A stretch of 9,382 nt of DNA from an uncultured Clostridia bacterium. Its GTDB lineage: Bacteria; Bacillota; Clostridia; Christensenellales; Aristaeellaceae. Made by a program: the position numbers and the translations under genes. Positions 1 to 4,851 of this stretch are shown here, piece after piece; within the stretch, counting starts at the first letter, position 1; every line of letters starts with the position of its first letter. The notes under the pieces are model-generated. The model was not told the DNA's origin and did no database searches. It was given only the letters and a program-made list of their open reading frames with translations. The stretch covers positions 1-9,382 of the forward strand of contig CANQGC010000097.1 in NCBI GenBank assembly GCA_947600345.1. Reading direction: 5' to 3'.

Positions 1-371
1 CACAGCGCCGTGGCGGCCGCGCCGCCGCCCAGGAACAGGATCGCCGCCGCCGCGCCCGCCGAAGCGCCGCTGGCCGCGCCGATCACGTCCGGCGCGGCCA
101 GCGGGTTGCGAAACGCGCCCTGGTAGGCAAACCCGGCGCAGCCCAGGCAGAAGCCCGAGGCCAGCGCCATCAGGCTCCGGGGCAGCCGCAGCGTCAGAAA
201 CACCCGGCCGTCCATCGTGCCCCCGTCCAGCGCCGAGCGCCAGGCGATGGGATAGCGCCCCACCGCCAGCGACAGCGCGAAGGCCGCGAGCAGCGCCAGC
301 GCCGCCAAGAGCAGGCAGCGCCGGGTTCGGGCCGCGCCCCGGTCCGTCGTCTCAAAATCTCTCATTCGCAT
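1..371 (-). CDS. FecCD-family ABC transporter permease, N-terminal part (runs off the left edge)
   Basis: This is the N-terminal 123 residues of a FecCD/BtuC-type permease, which forms the membrane channel of importers for siderophores, heme or cobalamin. A basic N-terminus (TRRC near residues 16-19) precedes a first hydrophobic span at about residues 19-38. The family signature follows at about residues 61-104: LRLPRSLMALASG, then a Q before FRNPLAAPDVIG and SGAS. The rest of the protein lies beyond base 1. It follows the binding-protein gene on the same strand after 70 nt, so the two are probably co-transcribed. The start is uncertain: in-frame ATGs occur at 386, 371 and 365, and none has a recognisable Shine-Dalgarno. 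I chose 371 because the next residues give a normal basic lead into the first span. The family call is secure from the motif; the substrate cannot be told. Confidence 0.88.
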   Translation of the reverse strand, partial: MRMRDFETTDRGAARTRRCLLLAALALLAAFALSLAVGRYPIAWRSALDGGTMDGRVFLTLRLPRSLMALASGFCLGCAGFAYQGAFRNPLAAPDVIGAASGASAGAAAAILFLGGGAAATAL

Positions 372-441
372 GGAATCATCACGCATAGGGCCATCGCGGC
401 GGAGCCGGAGGCCGGTTCGCGCCGCGCTTCCCATGTAAGAT

Positions 442-1452
442 TTACTTCGTCAGCAGCGCCTCGTCGATCTCGATGCCGTAGAACTGATTGTAGAACGACC
501 GCGCGTCCTCCACGAACCGCTCCCAGGAGTAGAGCTCGGGGTGGAGCTGGGACGCCAGCCACAGGCTGCCCAGCAGCGCGCCGGGCACCGGGGAGTCCCA
601 GGACTCCACGCCCGAGGGCATCGCGTACACCCGGCCATTCTTCACCGCGTCCACGTCCCGAAGCTGGGGATCGCCCATCAAGTCGTCCCGGCTGTACTCC
701 GCGTCGGCGGCCATCACGATGACCTCGGGGTTCCAGGCCAGCAGCTGTTCGTAGGAGACCTCCGTCCAGTAGCTGTCCGGGAGCGCCGCGGCCACGTTCT
801 CGCCGCCGCCCAGCTCGATCATCGCGCCCTGGTACATGGCGCTGCCGGCGGTGGAAAGCATGCTGCCGTTGCCCGCCAGGTAGACCCGGGGCCGCTGCGC
901 GCCCTCCAGCGCCTCATGCAGGAAGGCCTCCTTCTCCTCGCAGAAGCCCAGCAGGGCGGAGGCGTCCGCGCCGGTGGCGGCGGCGAGCAGCTCCACCATC
1001 TGCCTGAGCCGGGGCAGGTCCTCCGGGTCCACCAGCAGCACGGTCACGCCCAGCTCCTCCAGCGTCGCGGCGGCGTCCTTCAGCCGGAGCGGCAGGATCG
1101 CCAGGTCCGGTTCCAGCGCCGCGCAGCCCTCCAGGTCGAACTCCTTGGCGCTGCCCACGCTGGGCAGCTCGATCAGCTCCGGCGCTGCCAGCGCGTAGAT
1201 GGGCCGGGACTTCGCCTTGGCCTCGATGCCCACCAGCCTGTCCTTCAGCCCCAGCGCGATCAGCGCCGAGGTGGAGATGTAGTAGCCGCTCACCAGGCGC
1301 TCGGGCTCGGCCTCGATCGTGACCTCCCGCCCGGCGGCGTCGGTCAGCGTCACGGGGAAGCCGCCCTCCGCCAGCGCGGCGGCGCACAGCAGGCACAGCG
1401 CGAGCAGCAGGGAGAGCGCTCGCTTCAGCATCCGGTTCACAGTTCGATTCAT
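442..1452 (-). CDS. ABC transporter substrate-binding protein, FecB/BtuF-like (Peripla_BP_2)
   Basis: This 336-residue exported protein should capture an iron complex, heme or corrinoid outside the membrane and hand it to the FecCD permease encoded next. Residues 1-28 form a signal peptide (basic MNRTVNRMLKR, a Leu/Ala/Cys-rich core, then ALA before EGG). The mature part opens with the family's VTLTDAAGREVTI (about 34-46). It continues with ALGLKDRLVGI (66-76), LPSVG (96-100), LEPDLAIL (113-120) and, in the second lobe, WNPEVIVM (240-247), VKNGRVYAMP (270-279) and SWDSPVPGALLGSLWLA (284-300). The start is ATG 1452, with GGAGG at 1461-1465 eight bases away. No lipobox is evident: the residue before either Cys in the core is Leu, so cleavage by signal peptidase I is predicted instead of lipid anchoring. 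A minus-strand promoter overlapped by a palindrome lies just upstream. The substrate class within the family is not resolved. Confidence 0.9.
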   Translation of the reverse strand: MNRTVNRMLKRALSLLLALCLLCAAALAEGGFPVTLTDAAGREVTIEAEPERLVSGYYISTSALIALGLKDRLVGIEAKAKSRPIYALAAPELIELPSVGSAKEFDLEGCAALEPDLAILPLRLKDAAATLEELGVTVLLVDPEDLPRLRQMVELLAAATGADASALLGFCEEKEAFLHEALEGAQRPRVYLAGNGSMLSTAGSAMYQGAMIELGGGENVAAALPDSYWTEVSYEQLLAWNPEVIVMAADAEYSRDDLMGDPQLRDVDAVKNGRVYAMPSGVESWDSPVPGALLGSLWLASQLHPELYSWERFVEDARSFYNQFYGIEIDEALLTK

Positions 1453-1474
1453 AGCCTCAACCTCCAAAATGCGG

Positions 1475-1506
1475 CATGCGTTATCCTCGTACAAGTATAA
1501 CGCATG
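1475..1506. promoter_or_regulatory. Near-perfect 32-bp palindrome, candidate repressor operator
   Basis: The arms CATGCGTTAT (1475-1484) and ATAACGCATG (1497-1506) are exact inverse complements. The inner 12 bases are also largely symmetric around a central GTAC, so 14 of 16 base pairs match over the whole 32 bp. The palindrome contains the -10 element of the importer promoter and covers about -19 to +13 of the predicted start point (1487). A repressor dimer here would block polymerase. A metal- or heme-sensing repressor is an inference from the importer it controls; the sequence does not match a Fur box I recognise. Confidence 0.6.
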
Positions 1507-1523
1507 GCCCGCGCGTTCGTCAA
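1494..1523 (-). promoter_or_regulatory. Sigma-70-type promoter of the importer operon
   Basis: On the minus strand a -35 box TTGACG (1523-1518) is followed after 18 bases by TATACT (1499-1494). These match the consensus at five of six positions each. The predicted start point is near 1487, giving a leader of about 35 nt that contains GGAGG before ATG 1452. The -10 box sits inside the 32-bp palindrome, so the promoter is probably repressible. Confidence 0.65.
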
Positions 1524-1590
1524 GGCAGCGCCGCAAAGGGCGACGAAAATGCTGCGCGTGCGTGCATTTTTTGGAAAACGCTTGCCTTTT

Positions 1591-1617
1591 TTGTGAAATC
1601 GAGTTATTATCTATAAT
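1591..1617 (+). promoter_or_regulatory. Sigma-70-type promoter of the CotH/VTC/DUF4956 operon
   Basis: A perfect TATAAT lies at 1612-1617 in an AT-rich island within GC-rich DNA. The best -35 is TTGTGA at 1591-1596, giving a short 15-base spacer; a 17-base spacer would use TTTTGT, a poorer match. A suboptimal -35 often means an activator is needed, which fits the repeats around it. The predicted start point is near 1624, about 90 nt ahead of the GTG at 1714. Confidence 0.55.
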
Positions 1618-1637
1618 GGTATTGTCTGAAATCGAGT
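1594..1637 (+). repeat. Direct repeat pair TGAAATCGAGT around the -10 of the rightward promoter
   Basis: The 11-base word TGAAATCGAGT occurs at 1594-1604 and again at 1627-1637. The copies are 33 bp apart, about three helical turns, one overlapping the -35 region and one just past the predicted start point. Two same-face binding sites for one regulator would fit. The exact repeat is seen directly; the role is inferred. Confidence 0.5.
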
Positions 1638-1648
1638 CCTTACTTACA

Positions 1649-1705
1649 GAAGCGCAACGATTCGACAGAAGCACGACGATTTGGCGGAAGCGCGACCATA
1701 TGGAG
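1649..1705 (+). repeat. Three 19-nt imperfect tandem repeats in the leader of the first CotH gene
   Basis: Consecutive units at 1649-1667, 1668-1686 and 1687-1705 each begin GAAGC and share the pattern GAAGCnCnACnAT, with 11 of 19 positions the same in all three. The third unit ends in GGAG, part of the Shine-Dalgarno site for GTG 1714. A 19-nt period is not a multiple of three, so this is not a coding repeat. It lies wholly in the predicted 5' untranslated RNA and could bind a protein in register, or simply be a decayed tandem duplication. Confidence 0.5.
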
Positions 1706-1706
1706 G
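1702..1706 (+). promoter_or_regulatory. Ribosome binding site that fixes the GTG start of the first CotH gene
   Basis: GGAGG lies seven bases before GTG 1714. The frame stays open upstream to a TTG at 1681, but that codon has no Shine-Dalgarno. The GTG start gives a protein opening AKRKGG after the initiator, matching the AQKKGS opening of the paralogue downstream, which also starts with GTG. Confidence 0.85.
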
Positions 1707-1713
1707 CGGTGGC

Positions 1714-4700
1714 GTGGCAAAACGCAAGGGCGGCGCGAAGGGCGGCGCCATCAAGCGGAACAAGCTCTGGCTGGCCAGGCGGGAGAACGTTGCCCGGCTG
1801 GTTGTGCTGTTTGCCGTCGCCGGCGCGCTGGCGGCCGCCGGCTGCCTGCTGCTGCAGCGGCACATGGCGCTGGCGGGCGGCGGCGAGGCGTCCGCTTCCG
1901 GATTGCGCATCGAGGAGTTCATGTCGGAGAACACCCACACGCTGGTGACCGAGCAGGGCGACGTGCCGGACTGGATCGAAATTCGCAACGCGGGCAGCAA
2001 GAGCGTGCGGCTGAACGGATGGATGCTGCTGCTGGCCTCCCGCCCAGGCGACGCCTACAACCTGCCCAACCGCACGCTCGCGCCGGGCGAGTATCTGATC
2101 ATCCACGCCGTGGGCGGCTCCGCGAAGCAGGACTTTGAGGCCCCCTTCCGGCTGCCCGCCTCGGGCGGGGACGCGCTGACGCTGTTGGACCCCCGGGGTC
2201 GGACGGCGGACAGCGTGGAGCTTCCGGAGCTGGAGGCGGATCAGTCCTATCGCAGGAACACGGACGGCTGGGAGGTCTGCGACGCGCCCACCCCCGGAAG
2301 CGGCGCTTCGAGCGGCGGCCAGACGGCGGAGGAGGCTCCGGCCGAGCTGGAGCTGACCGAGGCCATGAGCGCCAACAGCCTCTACTGCCCCGACTCCGAC
2401 GGCGCGCACTACGACTATGTGGAGATTCACAACCGCTCCGGCCACGGCGTCAACCTGGGCGGCTGGTACCTGTCGGACTCCATGTCCAAGCTCAAGCGCT
2501 GGAGCTTCCCGTCGGTGACGCTGGACGCGGACGGCTACCTGCTCGTCTACTGCTCCGGGCGCGACGCCTCGGACGGCGCGCGGCTCCACGCGAACTTCAA
2601 GCTCTCCTCCGACGGCGAGGGCGTGTACCTGAGCCGCCCGGACGGCGAGGTGGCCGCGTCGACGTCGCTTCCGGCGCTGGCGGAGAACCAGGCCTGGTCG
2701 CTGTTCGAGGGCGAGTGGAGCGCGCGCCTCGCGCCCACCCCCGGCAGGGAGAACAGCCGCGACGCCGCGGCGGACGCCCAGGCGGAGGCCTTCCCGGAGG
2801 CCGCCTCCGGCGTGCAGCTCAGCGAGATCATGGCCTCGCCCTCCGACGAGCCCTATGACTGGGTCGAGCTCTACAACGCCTCGGCCTCGGCGGTGGACCT
2901 GAGCGGCTACGGCCTCTCGGACGATTCCTCCCGGCCCCGGCGCTGGCAGTTCCCCCAGGGGACGACCATACAGGCCGGCGAGTACCTGGGCGTGATGCTG
3001 ACGGGCGATCCCTCCGTCACCGCGAAGAACTACATCTCCGCGGACTTCGCGCTGGGGATGAGCGGCGGCTACACCGTGTGCCTCAGCGATCCCGGCGGCG
3101 GTATGCTGGATGCGGCGTACCTGGGCGAGCAGTACGGCGGCATCAGCTACGCGCGCTTCCCCGGCGAGCGAGGCTTCTTCTACGCCGAGACCCCCACGCC
3201 GCTGACCGCCAACTCCGGCGCCCACTACCGGGGCCGGGCGGCGATGGCGACAGCCTCGGTCCAGGGCGGGCTCTTTCACAGCGGCGACAGCTTCACCGTG
3301 GAGCTGAGCGCCCCCGAGGGCAGCCGCATCTACTACACCACCGACTACACCGACCCCAGCGAGAGCGATACGCTCTACACCGGGCCGATTCAGATCTCCG
3401 GCACCACCGTGCTGCGCAGCCGGGTGTTCCGCGAGGGCGAGATGCCCTCCTACATCTCCGCCCAGAGCTACCTCTACGACGTGGAGGTGCCCGAGGGGGT
3501 ATACGTGGTCTCGCTGGCGACCGATCCGGACAACCTGTACAGCCAGGACCGGGGCATCATGGTGCTGGGGCCGAACGCCTGGGCGAGCTTCCCCTACGGC
3601 AAGATCAACCAGGGCGCGAACTTCTGGATGGACTGGGAGCGCGAGTCCAACGTGGAGCTGTTCACCGCCTCCGGCGAGCTCTGCTTCGCGCAGCCCTGCG
3701 GCCTGAAGCTGCACGGCCAGTTCAGCCGCGCCGAAGATCTGAAGGCGTTCAAGGTATTCGCCCGCAGCGAGTACGGCAAGAACCGCTTCGACTATCCGAT
3801 CTTCTCGCAGCGCAACTACGACTCCTACCAGTCCTTCCTGCTGCGCAGCTCCGGCCAGGACTACAACAAGACCTTCATGCGCGACAGCGTGCTCTGCGCG
3901 CTGGCCAGGGATACGTCGCTGATGTTCCAGGAGTCGGAGCTGGGCGTGTGCTACCTGAACGGCGAGTACTACAGCCTGTTCAACCTGCGCGAGCGCGTGA
4001 GTCGCTTCTCCATCTGCCAGTTCGAGGGCTGGGAGGGCATGGAGGACGACATCGACCTGATCAAGGCCAACGACATCGAGAAGGAAGGCTCCAACAAGAG
4101 CATGGAGGAGCTGCTCGACTGGATCAAGAAGAACGACACCACCACCCAGGCCGCCTACGACTACATCGCCGAGCGCATCGACATCCAGAACTACATGGAG
4201 TACATGGCGATGGAGATCTTCACCGGCAACGGCGATACGCTCAACGTCAAGCGCTACCGCAATCCCAAGACCGACGGCAAGTGGCGCTGGGTGCTCTACG
4301 ATCTGGACTGGGCCTTCACCGTGGATACGAACTCCATCCGGCGCTGGCTGGACCCCGAGGGCATGGGCTCGAACAAGCGCACCGACACGACGCTGTTCAT
4401 CGGCTGCATGAAGAACCCCACCTTCCGGGAGGAATTCCTGACCTATATGGGCGAGCAGATGGCCACGACCTTCACCACCGAGAACGTGATCGCGAAGTTC
4501 GAGGAGCGCTACGAGAAGCTCAAGCCGCTGCTGCCCCAGTATCTGGAAAAGCTCAACATGACGGAGAAGCAGTACAACCGGGAGCTTTCGACGCTGGTCA
4601 GCTACGCCAAGACCCGCCCGAAGAAGCTCATCGGCTACTTCCAGCAGACCTTCAACTTCTCCAACGACCAGCTGCAGAAGTACTTCGGCGCGGCGATCGA

Positions 4701-4737
4701 GAAGATACAGGAGTACGAGGCCCAGTCCGGGAAGTAG
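1714..4737 (+). CDS. Membrane-anchored CotH kinase-like protein with three lamin-tail domains (paralogue 1)
   Basis: This 1007-residue protein has a very basic N-terminus (1-25), one hydrophobic anchor (about 26-47) and three lamin-tail domains near 63-190, 211-345 and 366-500. The cores of these are DWIEIRNAG, DYVEIHNRS and DWVELYNAS, and the domains end near PTPG-like linkers. A chitobiase-C-terminal-like beta domain follows (about 512-590: SFTVELSAPEGSRIYYT, then TTVLRSRVF). The CotH domain fills about 596-935, with GLKLHG (663-668), LKAFKVFAR (676-684), FLLRSSGQD (708-716), LNGEYYSLFNLRER (748-761), YMEYMAMEIFTGN (827-839) and the metal-site-like WRWVLYDLDWAF (857-868). Bacillus subtilis CotH is an atypical kinase that phosphorylates spore-coat proteins; here the positive-inside rule places the domain outside the membrane, so its donor and target are unknown. 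It leads an operon and has a tandem paralogue 114 nt downstream. The call to family is secure; activity is inferred. Confidence 0.92.
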   Translation: MAKRKGGAKGGAIKRNKLWLARRENVARLVVLFAVAGALAAAGCLLLQRHMALAGGGEASASGLRIEEFMSENTHTLVTEQGDVPDWIEIRNAGSKSVRLNGWMLLLASRPGDAYNLPNRTLAPGEYLIIHAVGGSAKQDFEAPFRLPASGGDALTLLDPRGRTADSVELPELEADQSYRRNTDGWEVCDAPTPGSGASSGGQTAEEAPAELELTEAMSANSLYCPDSDGAHYDYVEIHNRSGHGVNLGGWYLSDSMSKLKRWSFPSVTLDADGYLLVYCSGRDASDGARLHANFKLSSDGEGVYLSRPDGEVAASTSLPALAENQAWSLFEGEWSARLAPTPGRENSRDAAADAQAEAFPEAASGVQLSEIMASPSDEPYDWVELYNASASAVDLSGYGLSDDSSRPRRWQFPQGTTIQAGEYLGVMLTGDPSVTAKNYISADFALGMSGGYTVCLSDPGGGMLDAAYLGEQYGGISYARFPGERGFFYAETPTPLTANSGAHYRGRAAMATASVQGGLFHSGDSFTVELSAPEGSRIYYTTDYTDPSESDTLYTGPIQISGTTVLRSRVFREGEMPSYISAQSYLYDVEVPEGVYVVSLATDPDNLYSQDRGIMVLGPNAWASFPYGKINQGANFWMDWERESNVELFTASGELCFAQPCGLKLHGQFSRAEDLKAFKVFARSEYGKNRFDYPIFSQRNYDSYQSFLLRSSGQDYNKTFMRDSVLCALARDTSLMFQESELGVCYLNGEYYSLFNLRERVSRFSICQFEGWEGMEDDIDLIKANDIEKEGSNKSMEELLDWIKKNDTTTQAAYDYIAERIDIQNYMEYMAMEIFTGNGDTLNVKRYRNPKTDGKWRWVLYDLDWAFTVDTNSIRRWLDPEGMGSNKRTDTTLFIGCMKNPTFREEFLTYMGEQMATTFTTENVIAKFEERYEKLKPLLPQYLEKLNMTEKQYNRELSTLVSYAKTRPKKLIGYFQQTFNFSNDQLQKYFGAAIEKIQEYEAQSGK

Positions 4738-4755
4738 GCTTCCCGCAGGCGACCG

Positions 4756-4783
4756 TCCGATCGCGCCGCTCCGGCGCGCCGGA
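4756..4783 (+). other. GC-rich hairpin between the two CotH genes
   Basis: CGCGCC (4762-4767) pairs with GGCGCG (4773-4778) across a five-base loop. An outer TCCG/CGGA stem (4756-4759, 4780-4783) is separated from it by a small internal loop. No U-run follows, so it is not a standard intrinsic terminator. It may stabilise or process the polycistronic RNA between the paralogues. Confidence 0.4.
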
Positions 4784-4804
4784 CCTACAACAAACGATGC
4801 GATT

Positions 4805-4835
4805 GAGGCGCCGCCGGCGCACCTGGCCGGCGCTC
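4805..4835 (+). other. Second GC-rich hairpin just ahead of the second CotH gene's ribosome site
   Basis: GAGGCGCCG (4805-4813) can pair with CGGCGCTC (4828-4835) with one bulged base. The stretch also holds two copies of GCCGGCGC (4813-4820 and 4826-4833), so alternative folds are possible. It ends five bases before the GAGGTGA ribosome site (4841-4847) and could modulate translation of the second paralogue. This was seen by eye; folding energy was not computed. Confidence 0.35.
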
Positions 4836-4851
4836 GACGAGAGGTGAAAGC

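Noticed and set aside
1546..1572. Inverted repeat AAAATGC...GCATTTT followed by more T, resembling a terminator.
   Set aside because: It lies upstream of both predicted start points in a divergent gap, so neither operon would transcribe it, and the stem is short and AT-rich with an 11-base loop.
1681..1713. Upstream extension of the first CotH protein to TTG 1681.
   Set aside because: No ribosome site precedes the TTG, and the added residues come from the tandem leader repeat. GTG 1714 has GGAGG at good spacing and matches the paralogue's N-terminus.
1822..1851. A lipobox-like AAGC in the anchor segment of the first CotH protein.
   Set aside because: The -3 residue is Ala, the basic lead is longer than usual for a lipoprotein, and the paralogue has Trp and no Cys in the same segment, so a plain membrane anchor is more likely.
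3078..4847. Long plus-strand frames inside the CotH genes (also 4908-7178), rich in Arg, Ala, Gly and His.
   Set aside because: They are out-of-frame shadows of the CotH genes with no family motif and no ribosome site.
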